From positions 54,865,655 to 54,929,654 of the forward strand of contig JAKGHH010000005.1 in the NCBI GenBank assembly GCA_022828595.1: DNA of 64,000 nt. Reading direction: 5' to 3'. The notes beneath the pieces were generated by a model. The model made no database searches. It saw only the letters and a list, made by a program, of their open reading frames with translations, and was not told where the DNA came from. A program made the translations under genes and the position numbers. This DNA comes from Nelumbo lutea (lineage: Eukaryota; Streptophyta; Magnoliopsida; Proteales; Nelumbonaceae). Within the stretch, counting starts at the first letter, position 1, and the number at the start of each line of letters is the position of its first letter. Of this stretch, positions 22,061-33,300 are shown in pieces.

Positions 22061-22240
22061 TTTCTATTATTTAGCTTTTGCTTAATAAATCTCGTTTATC
22101 GCATGGGTCCCCGCTAGTAAAGTTCATGTAGCATAGAAAGCATCCCACTAGCATATGAGAGGTTTAGATTAACAGTAAGGTGCAAGGGATAAATGTGATT
22201 TTCCCTAAACGATGATTTTGGCATGTCTTTACATATCCCA

Positions 22241-22292
<52 letters not shown>
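22241..22292. repeat. (ATCT)13 microsatellite
   Basis: Thirteen perfect ATCT units running directly into a TA run at the 5' end of Helitron-like element B. Confidence 0.9.
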
Positions 22293-22294
<2 letters not shown>

Positions 22295-24541
22295 ATATAT
22301 ATATATATATATTTATATATAAAGCAAGGTTGTCCATGTCACCATGCCTCTCCTTATATATATATATATATATATATAAAGCAAGGTTGTCCATGTCACC
22401 ATGCCCCTCCTTGCTTCAAACCCCCTTCTCCATTTTCTAATTTTTTTAATTTCACATAATTGCCCATTAAACCAATAAGGAAACAATCAATAGATAAAGA
22501 AAAAGAAATTTGCTTTTCTAATGTCTAGCCAAGTGGCACCACTATTCCCCCCACTTTCTCCTAAATTGTCTCTAATTTCTATTTATCTTCTAAATTATCT
22601 CTAATTCCTATTTATCTTTTCCCCAACTTTTTATCTATATCTTTTTTTTACTAGCATTTTTTATCTATATATCTAAAGAAACTAAAATTATGTAAGAATT
22701 ATTTATATATTATAACGGAATTATATAATAACTTTAAATAATTATAAAAACACAAAAACAATTAAATTAGATTTAATAATATTCATATTATTAATAAATT
22801 ATATTCTTACAAAATTCATCACAAAATTATGTACTAACAATATAAATTATAATTTTACGGATTTTTCAATTTAAATGTTATTCAAATGATAAAAATTAAC
22901 ATTAAAAAATAAAATATTATGTAAATATTTCAATAACTAAATATCTTAAATAACAAAATACTAAAAATAGCTAAATAATTAACATATAAATTTAAAATAA
23001 ATAAAATTCAAATAATGACAAAATTTAAATAATATATAATAAAATAAATATATTAAATAAAGAAATATTTAACATAACTAAATTTTAAATAGTTAAAATA
23101 AAAAAAAATTATATAATAAATTTAAAAATTTATTAATATTAGAAAAATAATTGTAATATATTTCATAAAATTCAAATTAATAATAACTTAATATTTTACA
23201 AAATTAATAAGGAAATTATGTAATAATAGTATAAATTATAATTTTATGGATTATTAAATTCAATAAATAATTAAAATTTAAAATTTAAAATAATGATATT
23301 ATTTAAATAACTAAATAATATTTAAAACTAATTTCACTTATATCAATTAATAATTCTAGAAAATAACTTTCAAAAAAATTGGTATTTATTAATAATAATT
23401 TTAAACTCTTGTTCTATATTTATTATATATAGTAAAATTAAGATGTATTGTATTTTCAGAATTATTTATTATTTTTTGTGATATATTTTCAATAATTATG
23501 TAGAAATCTATTTTTTTTTCTATTTAACACAAAATTTTCAATAATTATTGGAGATTAAACTACTAATATTTAACTTTTTAAATTTAATTTATTGTACTTT
23601 TGTTGTAAATTTATTTTTAATAATTATGTATTTTTGATATAATTTATTGATTAATATTTATTATAGATTAAACTATTATTTGATACTACACTATTTATTG
23701 ATTATTTTAATATATTTTTTAAGTATTTACTATATTTTTGTAATTATTTTATTCATTATAATTTTATTAGTTCTTTATTGTATTTTCATTATAAATTTAT
23801 TTTCAACAATTGTGTATTTTCACTATAATTTTTCAATAATTATTGGTGATTAAACTATTATTATTTATTAGAGATTTGACTATTAGTTTAGCTGAAATTA
23901 GGAGTATTTACATGTTGTATCGATTTGACTGCAAGTTGTTTGGCCAACCAAATCAACTTGGTTAGGTTGGAGAGTTGATCACTAGAAACTGATTGACCAT
24001 TAATGAAAGCCAGCCAACTTGAGTTGTATCGGTTTGGGTCGATTTTTAGTTTCGTTGGTCAGTTCATGAACTTAAAAATTAAATTTAAATTTGAAAAATT
24101 ATAAAGGTATTATAAAAAATTTTAATTTAAAAATTAAATGTCTAACATAAAATATTTTGGGCTAAGGAATATGAGAATTTTCCCACTTTCCTATATTAAA
24201 AAAATATATTTAAAATACAAAAAAAATAATATATATCTATGGTCATGTTAGTTCAGTTTTGGTCAATTTACAAATGGTCAAACTGAAATTGATCCAACCT
24301 GGTTGGGTCAAATTGGGTCGGGTTGGTCGGTTTCATTTGTTTAATGAACAACCCTTGCTAAAATTAATTATTGTTATTTTTGTATTATAAATATTATTAA
24401 AAGTAGTATAAAAAATATAAATAATTATTAGTTATTTAAAAAATTTAAATATAAAACAATTGTCTATTCTTATGTGCTTCTATTGTTTAATTGTCACTTA
24501 ACAAAGCATATGCATCGCATAGGTCCCTACTAGGCCGCTAG
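22290..24541 (+). mobile_element. Helitron-like element B (non-autonomous)
   Basis: Starts TCTATATATAT, then 'aaagcaaggttgtccatgtc', and ends near GCATCGCATAGGTCCC with CTAG either at 24530-24533 or at 24538-24541 (the latter followed by T). The 5' end is locally duplicated: 'gcaaggttgtccatgtcacc' occurs at 22324 and 22381, a 57-bp period. The interior is colinear with element A. Noncoding. Elements A and B have the same orientation and are only 172 bp apart. Confidence 0.58.
23899..24356. mobile_element. hAT-type MITE nested in Helitron-like B
   Basis: The homolog of 20979-21475. It starts TAGGAGTATTTACATG and ends AATGAACAACCCTT, flanked by GCTGAAAT (23891-23898) and GCTAAAAT (24357-24364), 7 of 8 identical. 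Confidence 0.68.
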
Positions 24542-24927
24542 TATGTGAAATTTTAGAGTCACTGAGGCAGGTGTTGCATCATTCTATTTCTGTTAGGAAT
24601 GGCAACAAGGTAGAGCGGGGTAAGGCAAGGCTGGGCTTTACATATCCCGTTCCTAACCTTAAGGTACATGTAACCACTAGGAATTTAGCTTTTTTCTTAG
24701 CTTTAAAGATGCTTGTTTTGTGGTATTTCATGTATCTCAATGGGTAACAACATAAATACCGTATGTAGACGTAAGAAAGTTGCACATCATAACAAGTAGA
24801 AATGGCTTATATGAGTTGATGCAATTCTTTGTTTCGTCATGCTTTTTTCTTAGTTTCATGTAACTGACTGATGCATCTTCCAACAGGAACAGAAGAACCT
24901 TTGTATTAATAATGGATAATTTCGCGA

Positions 24928-25439
24928 CAGAGGTGTTTATTCAGTCGGTTCGGTTCAGTTTGTAATAAAACCTAATCGATATTTTGAAAACCAAATCGAA
25001 CTAAAATTGATTAATTTGGCTAATTAAAATATAAATGTAAATTATATTTATATAAATAGTTATTATTAAAATATATCAATGTTTATAATTAAAATGCATG
25101 TTATGTATTAATATTAATATAAATATTATAATTAAAATATAAATATATGTATTTGTTTCAGTTAACTCACTTTTCGGTTCAATTCCGTTAAATTTTTTTC
25201 TCAAATCAAACTAAAAGTTGAAAACTGATACTTTTAAAATGGATTCGAGTCATTCAACTATGATGCCAAAAAAGACATGATACTGGAAAAACTTCCAAGT
25301 TACAACCAATCAACCAGCATAACCTTTCCGGTATGATGTCTTTCCAGCATCATAGATTTTTCTTTTTAAAATTATCAAACTAAACTGAACCAAAAAGGCA
25401 AAAACTAACGTAATTTCAAACTGAATGTTAACACTTCTA
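24928..25439. mobile_element. hAT-like MITE with nested foldback
   Basis: The left end CAGAGGTGTTTATTCAGT and right end ACTGAATGTTAACACTTCTA are imperfect inverted copies of an hAT-like TIR. A target duplication could not be shown. It contains a separate 98-bp foldback at 25258-25355. Confidence 0.5.
25258..25355. repeat. 98-bp foldback element
   Basis: CTATGATGCC... at the left pairs with ...GCATCATAG at the right, and similarity continues inward through 'gacatgatactgg'/'ccggtatgatgtc', about 27 bp per arm with a few mismatches. Confidence 0.6.
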
Positions 25440-26324
25440 ATTTCAAACTCGTCATCGTTCATCAAGATCAACCACTATGTCTTTAGTTCGTTTGACGTGG
25501 AATAGAACTTTGAAGAAATTAGAGAAATGTTAGAACAAATGATTCTTGGATGTCTATTTGGTCTATGATATGCGTCCCCTTCCCATCATATAAGAACTTT
25601 CGATGCTTCAGGTTCAAGTCCGGTTGTTTGCCTTGATCAAAGTTCAAAAGCTTAGACAGTCCAAATCCAAAGCTGCCAAGAATATATAAAAACCAATGGA
25701 ATTGAACCCACGTCCTATGATTCCATCAAGCCACCTCAAGTAAAATTCTTGAGTGAGAATAGTGGAAGAGTATTTAACGTCAATTACGTGCTCCAAAGCT
25801 AGGAGTGAGAGAACTCTTTCCCAGAACTGTACTGCCGTGACACACATCACAACTCACATGTGCCCCACTGCACAGTTCAGTGCGCATTGGGGAGAACATC
25901 TCCCGTACTTGTCATGGGGAGATGTGCTCAATACACGGTTGAGATGTCATATGCAGCACGTGGGGTACGTTTTATGGGGAGCCAATGAGAATTCCACTGC
26001 TGTGAACTAAAAACCGCCGGCGGCAACCAAACTGAGGCAACAACCTGAGCCCATCTCCTCTCCTTCCCAATCTGTTCTACCACCTCCTCCCCTTTCATCT
26101 TTGCCACCGCTGGTTTGGTGTTTGGATGCTATAAGATAACTGCCGCTAAATCTCACTCCCATTAATTTTGAAACACAGTTTAGATGACATGGACCGTTGG
26201 GTCCGTAGGAAGGAGGTGAGTCCAATGGAACTTGAGTGAGCCTCTCACTGTACCAGTCTAAAATATCAAGGGTCTGATTGAAGTTTAGAACTTTCCACAT
26301 TCCACTCATATTTCTCCATAAAAC
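25440..26324. other. Intergenic, nothing recognised
   Basis: Frames of 85 and 100 codons occur (25753-26010 and 26309-26007) but show no domain or signal. No RNA gene seen. Confidence 0.45.
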
Positions 26325-26592
26325 TACGGGTGCAAATCTGGTTGAAGGCCAACCAAAGCCTAATCCTAAGGATTCAAACTTCAGACTCGGATTTGGTCCA
26401 ACCTAATGTTAAACCCAAATTTATGAACCCAGGCCCAACCCGGTTTAGTCCAATAAAACTAAGATTGGGCTTGGACTTGGGCTCAGGCTTAGACGGGCTG
26501 GTCAGGTTTGAAAGAATTTATATATTTATATTTTTACATAGCCGTCTTTTTCCCAACCTTGTTAAGACCGATCCGGCCCATGATCACCCCTA
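26325..26592. mobile_element. hAT-like MITE (268 bp)
   Basis: TACGGGTGCAAATCTGG at the left and CCCATGATCACCCCTA at the right resemble the TAGGGGTG-type termini seen elsewhere in the window. No matching 8-bp flanks, so this call is weak. Confidence 0.4.
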
Positions 26593-27318
26593 AAGCCGAA
26601 GGATCCCAATATCCCATCCAACATCCAGGTAAAAGATTGCCAGCACTCAGCAGTAAACGAATTCTTCAGAAGGGAGGAAGAAGAGTATTTAAGCCAATTT
26701 TCGAAATTTTACAGAGAATTTCAAAATCAATATAAACACCCTCAAGAGAAAGAATTAATGAAAAAAGAAAATTTAATAGATTAATATATTCTCAAATTCT
26801 AAGTCCCTAGTAGCTCAGTCTGATTCCAAAAGGATCAGGACCCACTACTACTACTAACAGTTCGTCTAAGTGCTGGAGCTTCATTTTTTTCCCTCATTTT
26901 TGCTGTCCCTAGTATAGATTATTTCTACAAATACAAGAACCCTCATTTCCTACCAAAATATTACCAGATAAAATGCTACATCGTCCTTCAGCCCTGCATA
27001 GAAGATCATTACATAATGGCCATGGTAAGCAGTAATATGACGAGCCATGGTTCATTAAATAAGAGGATCAACCCATTCAATGATTTATATTGATGATAAA
27101 TAAGTCACCCTAGGCAAGAACGATTAAGGGAGCCCATAATATATTTTCACCAAGAGTAAACGATTTCAGCATATTGATTGGACAAGATAGTGATAAAATT
27201 GATAATGCACAATAGAGCAAACTAACTGGATCATAATAATATCAACACCTTAACATGAAAATAGTTTTTGGGAGGACCTCCAACTAAAAATATCCTAACA
27301 TGTGCTCCTCTATCAATA

Positions 27319-30300
27319 TCAAGCAGTCCTTAACGGGGGGGAAACTAATATTACACCATCCCCTCTCACAAAAAGAAATGGTATTGTGCGCCTTGTTGTC
27401 TGAAACAAAAACAAGCCACGTCAATGAGGTCAGCAATGAAGAAAATATAGTTTTCAAGAAAAAATGAATCTGATACAGGATTCCTTCTTTTGCCATTTTG
27501 AAGATGATCAGTAGTGAAGGTAAGATGCATGCTTTCTTTCTTTTTTTCTGATTCAAACTTCAAAGTGTTAATAATTTTTGGGGGGGAGAGGGTACCATTA
27601 TGCTAAAGTAGAAACCGATACAAATCCATATGATTTTACAAGTCCTGGCATAGATCTATTGCTTCCCCAACTTTCTCTAGAAGAATGGTAAGAATTAGAT
27701 TCAATTATAAGCTCTAACCATACAAACACTATGTATCTGGAGAAAAGAATGCAAAACCATTTTATTGATTGAGACCAACAATGCATCCCAAATGTGCATA
27801 GGCACAAGGATCCATACTGCATTCATCACCCTAGTATGTGTTTTTAGATTTAGCTTCTGGTCATTTATGATTCTATATGCACATTCACTTTCTACTAAGC
27901 AAACTGTAATTATAATTCTTATTGATTTAATTAAAATAGTGCTTATACCACAGTTATATGCAGGTAGACAACCACCTATCCCACCAAAGATTTAGATTAC
28001 ATTTCAACCTTGATAATAAACATTCCCTATTTACCCCTTGTTTGGTCAGTACATTAGCCAAACCACTTGCTGATCTCCTTACCCAACAAAAATCTAGCTC
28101 CCATGCTAAATAGCTGATTTCCTTAGCAAAAAACTGTACCATCACAATCCTTGTCTCTTACCCTTCAACTATCCCACTGACCACCACCACTTTTCAATCT
28201 CCCCCCACCCCACCAGAGTCCATAAGTTCAATCTTTGCAATACTTTTAACATTTCATGAAAATCTCTACCATCATCATCCTTGGTTCTTGCCCACTTTCA
28301 ATCTTTGCAATACTGTTAACATTTCCACCCTTATTGAGAATCTCCATAACCAGCTGGTCCCAAGAATATCACTAGTATGACACCATGCTTAATTCTAAAC
28401 ATTTCCCCCCAATCCCTGAAGGACCCAGATTACCAAAACAGCATCCCTCAAGGTTAAATTCTATTAATATTATCTCTATGAGGACCCCATTGGACCTGTC
28501 TCAAATTCCTTGTTGTTAAGAAGCCAGCCAACCATTGCCACCCTCTGAAGATGTCACCCATAGACAGCTGTATCTGCAAGACAGACGATTTTTCCCAAAT
28601 GTAGATATTCCTTAATCTTCTAAGGTTTAAAGAAAATAAGGCTATGAAGAAGCTATAGAATTATGTTATGCCATGGCAATAAGTAGAATGCATTGGTAGT
28701 TCAGGTCCCTCAAATGGTGTATTCAATTCAGATTGTCTTTACAATAATTAATAAAATGGCTTAGGCTTTAGCTATAAAAATTGTGTTACATTACAAAGAA
28801 ATTACCCAAACATCCTTTTTTCTACTTTTACCTATCAAAACATCCTTTCCAATGTTTTTTAATAATGGAAGAGTCAGTTTCCACTCGCTTAGTTTTTAGA
28901 ATTGTATAGGAGTCCTTTTAGTAGACTCCTTGATGTGGACGCCGGCAGCAGCAATTTAGTGCAGCAGCAGCAGTAATTTGGTGTTCTCAGTAGCAACAAC
29001 TTAGTGTTCTCATCCTATCTTATCTATTCAGTATTCTTAGCTTATCTGCTTTCAGTAGTAGGGATTAGTAGGAGTCTTATCTATTCAGTGTTCTTATCTT
29101 ATCAGTTCAGTAGTATGGATTAGTAGGGAGTCTTATCTTATCTTATCAATTCAGTAGGATAGATTAAAGGAGTCTTATCTTATCTTATCTTATCAGTTCA
29201 GTAGGACAGATTAGTAGGGAGTCTTCTTAAAAGTAGGACTCTTATCTCTTGTAATCTCCTATTTAAGGAGCTGAGAATATTGAATAAAATCATCGAAAAT
29301 TTCAGTCAAGAAAGAGAGCAAGGAGAGTTAGGTGATCTTTTGGACAGATCACCATTAGGGCGCCAAGATAGGTTCCTCAAGAAAAGGGAGGAACAAGAGA
29401 AAACAGGAGGTTTTCCCTGTGGACCGACCCGTGACGAGATCCTATTCCGTGGGCCCATAACAATTTGGTATCAAAGCAAGACGTCTTGGGTGACTTTGAG
29501 CAATTGACGTCTAGGGTTCATGATCTGGAGCACAAACTCGTGGAAAACAGCAAGGAGGTGCGCGAGATCAAGGATGACGTCTGAGAATTAAAGCACTTGA
29601 TGGAGTTGTACTTTTCCAGCAAGGAAAGGAACCCGGAAGGGGCTACAACCACAACTGGCCGCCGACCAGACATGGCAGAATCGTCCGACGAGCAGCAGGT
29701 CGTTGCCCTAGTCCAGGTGAGCAATACCCAAAATGTTCCGATTAAGCAGGAATCCAGTATCATTGAGGATTCCATTGACGAGAGTTCAAAGAAGAATAAG
29801 AGCAACTACTCCAAGGTCGTCATTGCTGGTGAGGGAGCTTGTATGCCTCATGTTGCGGCTGCAAATGTTGCAAAAGAGTGTTTGTTAGCTACAGTCAGAT
29901 CAGATCCTAGGGCTGCACATATCTGGGTGAATCTTGCTAATGCATACTATTTGGCTGGTGATCATAGAAGTGCTGGAAAGTACTTGGAAAAGGCAGCAAA
30001 ACTGGATCCTAATTGCATGTGAACTCAATATGTTGTTGTGCTTCATCGTATCAAGGATGCAGAAAGGTCTCAGGATCCCACCAAACAACTTTCATGGGCT
30101 ACGAATGAAATGGCTTCAATGCTCAGAGAAGAGAACTCTGCAACAATTGAGCTTCGGATAGCATGGGCAAGACTTGCCATGGTTCACAAGGCTCAGCATG
30201 AAAATACAACAACGTTTGAAATGGGACATAATGATTTGATGGAAGTGGAAGAGCGAGCTCTGTACGCACTAAAGCAGGCAATAGACGAGGATCCAAATGA

Positions 30301-33300
30301 CGCAGTTCAGTGACACCAGTTTGGCCTTCACAATCTTTGTACTCTATAGTTCAAGACATCTCAGAATTACCTTAAGGCTGCAGTTGCCCATGGCAAAGAA
30401 TGCAATTACGCATGGTCAAATCTTGGTATCTCACTGCATTTGTCTAAGGATGAACCCTCTTCACTGGAACCCGATCCAGGAGGGCAAAATCATTCCACCT
30501 ATTTGGGATTCCTTTGACTGTGTTTCAAGACACCCATCCTAAATTCGAGCTTGAGGACAAGCTCGTAGTCCAGGAGGGGAGTAATGATGTGGACGCCGGC
30601 AGCAGCAACAGTAATTTAGTGTTCTCAGTAGCAACAATTTAGTGTTCTCATCCTATCTTATCTATTCAGTATTCTTAGTTTATCTGCTTTCAATAGTAGG
30701 GATTAGTAGGAGTCTTATCTATTCAGTGTTCTTATCTTATCAGTTCAGTAGTATGGACTAGTAGGGAGTCTTATCTTATCTTATCAATTCAGTAGGATAG
30801 ATTAGTAGGGAGTCTTCCTAATTAGCAAGGAGTCTTCCTAAAAGTAGGACTCTTATCTCTTGTAATCTCCTATTTAAGGAGCTAAGAATATTGAATAAAA
30901 TCATCAAAAATTTCAGTCAAGAAAGAGAGCAAGGAGAGTTAGGTGATCTCTTGGACAAATCACCATTAGGGCGCCAAGATAGGTTCGTCAAAAAAAGGGA
31001 GGAGCAAGGGAAAACAGGAGGTTTTCCCCGTGGACCGACTCGTGACGAGATCCTATTCCGTGGGCCCATAACACTCCTATATAGCATTTTCAATATCCCC
31101 CCTCCCAAAAAACAAATGTAGTCTACCAAACAGAGGCCCAAGCAAGACCCTAAGGGAACAAACTAAAAGTTATAATAAGATCAAACAAACTTAGTGCACG
31201 AAAATTTAAGTAAAAAAAAAGTAATAGAATATTTGAACAGAAAAAAAAAAGACATGGAAGATTGATGGAACATGGAAGCTTCTATGGTTGAAGAGTATCC
31301 AGAGCCCATAAAAAAAGGGTTATTACCCAATGTTGGTCCCAGCCATCTAGGGTCTTGGGAGGGGTAGACTGGAATGGTCCTATTCTTTGGCATTTTTTCT
31401 CACAAAGTGGCCACCTAAGACTCAAACACACATTCTCACGCTTTCCAACCCGATATTTTACCATTACACCAAGTACATTAGCCTATGTGGAAGTGAATCA
31501 TCTCCTTGCATTTTCCTCCCTAATTTTAGTTTGGCATGTACTTATTCTTAGTTATTTGTTTTACAATTAACAAAAAAAAGTGCAAAATGTTATACCCGAA
31601 CAATCTCTTCATAAGTTTCATCATCAATTTCTACTGTAGTGATGATTTCTTCAACATCTCCTAGTATCATATTCAGGTGCTGGTCGTATGCCTGCAAGAC
31701 AAGACCAACAAGCAAAAGGCATAATTATTCCAAGTCAAGACATAACTACTCATGTTCAGCATGCAAGGAGAATTGAAGTAAAAAAGGCTAAAATCTATCA
31801 AAATTACAAGAGATTTGCATCAAGAAGTACAATAACTTGGTTTATTGTAGAAGAGAGCAAGAGGCACAATTCTAAAGTCTTCCTATTTTAGTTCTGCCCC
31901 AGTTTGTGATATAACTGTCAGCTGCCTCCACTAAGTGTAACTAGTTGGTTACAAGATACTAAACAATGACAAATCATTTTTCTGAAATATGTCCATGTCA
32001 TTATTTCTTTGCCAATGAAACTCAATACATTTTTTAAGAAGTTAACTGCTTACAAAATGGTTATACACACACGGCTTCTAACTACATAGAAGACATTGGA
32101 GTTTATACATGATTTTTGGGCTTTGCTGCCTTCCTGTATTGAAAGTTGAAACACTTACCTTGTCATTCTCAAGAAAAGGAAGAAAAAAAGTGCTCAAAAC
32201 ACAGGGAAAAAACTCCAAAAAGGCAAAAGGACATGCAGGTAGAAAGCTATTGCTACACAAACCTAATACATAGTTCATCACATCTCTTGCTTTCAACTTT
32301 TATGCATATGGTTTGTGTAAGATATGAACATATAAATTATATATCAGCTATGTTGACTGCACTCTTTCTGCATTTTAATATGACTTTTATTGGTAAATGT
32401 GATAATTTCTGTCTACAATATGCCTTGCATCCCATGGTATAAGCTGGAATTACATATCGTTTTTAATTGTATGCATTGCATTGCAGATTTGCTCACCCAC
32501 TTGAAAATTAATTGTTTTCTCGATTTCCTCCACCCAGTTGAAAATTGTTTCCATGTCCCTTGCTAGTATTTCCATTAATGTTTGCCTATAAGTCCTTGCT
32601 GCCTGGCTGTTGTTTTTCATCCAACTCACTACAAACAATTATGGAGTCACCTTCCATCTCCCTTTCTGCAGTTTTGTATGATTGCTTGACCAATCAACAA
32701 GACTTTAAAAGCATAAGCATTTTTTTCCAATGGATAGTGGCAAATTTTTAGGTGCATATTCTCAAAAACTAACTTTATGTGCACCCACATGTCAGATTTA
32801 CCTCTACATGACCCAAGCCCTTTAAAATCATTCCACATCTACATCTGATGTACACATGTATCTGTTTCCAGCTAGCATAATTTGCAATTTGCAAATTAAC
32901 CTACAGCCAGTAGGAGGCTATTTCTCTGCCAAATTCCTCATGTGGTATTAATATCACGAAGACCTGGAAAACTACTCCTACATAGCCAAGCCCTCTAAAA
33001 TCACTCCCCATCTACATTTGATGCAAAAGCATGCATCTGTTTCCAACTAGCATAATCTGCAAATTAACACATGTCCACTAGGAGGTTTGCTTCTCTGCCA
33101 AATTGCTCTTATGTGGTGTTGATATCACAGAGACCTGTAAAATTACTTCTAAATTACCCAAAATCCTCTAATATTCTAAAGTTTTCATTGTTTTCCATCA
33201 TAAAAATAAAGAGTCACTGCTTAGAAGTTTCAGGAGAGGAAGAGAGAAACAAATGTTGAGTTTGTTTATTAAATGTGGATCTTATCATCTAGTCAAATAA

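Larger units (their letters stand above)
19272..22117 (+). mobile_element. Helitron-like element A (non-autonomous)
   Basis: Begins A|TCTATATTTATATTAAAACAAAG and ends ATCGCATGGGTCCCCGCTAG|T, the TC...CTAG ends and A/T target site expected of Helitrons. No terminal inverted repeats or target duplication. The interior is extremely AT-rich and noncoding. It is colinear with element B (22290-24541), sharing the 'ctccccactttctcc' block, the 'atcacgaaattatgtac' block, 'attttatggat' and the same internal hAT insertion. It carries nested elements at 20979-21475 and 21608-22060. No 3' hairpin was convincingly seen, so the class is inferred from ends and repetition. Confidence 0.6.
28931..31073 (+). 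mobile_element. Non-autonomous Ty3-type LTR retrotransposon carrying a captured TPR gene (copy 2), in LSM3 intron 2
   Basis: Complete copy bounded by the perfect 5-bp duplication CTCCT (28926-28930 and 31074-31078). The LTRs begin TGATGTGGACGCCGG and end GGGCCCATAACA. The PBS at 29465-29477 (TTGGTATCAAAGC) differs from copy 1 by one base. The purine tract 'ccaggaggggagtaa' precedes the 3' LTR. The interior has the same gag head - TPR - pol tail plan as copy 1. The element lies within LSM3 intron 2, in the opposite orientation to the gene. Confidence 0.9.

Noticed and set aside
25600..25640. B-box-like GGTTCAAGTCCGG as a tRNA gene
   Set aside because: No A box, acceptor stem or cloverleaf around it.
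27284..27556. 90-codon minus-strand frame through LSM3 exon 3
   Set aside because: It starts in the intron and reads exon 3 in the wrong frame; the correct frame from the acceptor at 27399 gives the normal LSM3 C-terminus ending LRTA.
29280..29507. 75-codon frames repeated at 6728, 29280 and 30891 (NFSQEREQ...GRQDRF...)
   Set aside because: They are the 3' part of the LTR of the TPR-carrying element, present in each LTR, and not a separate gene.
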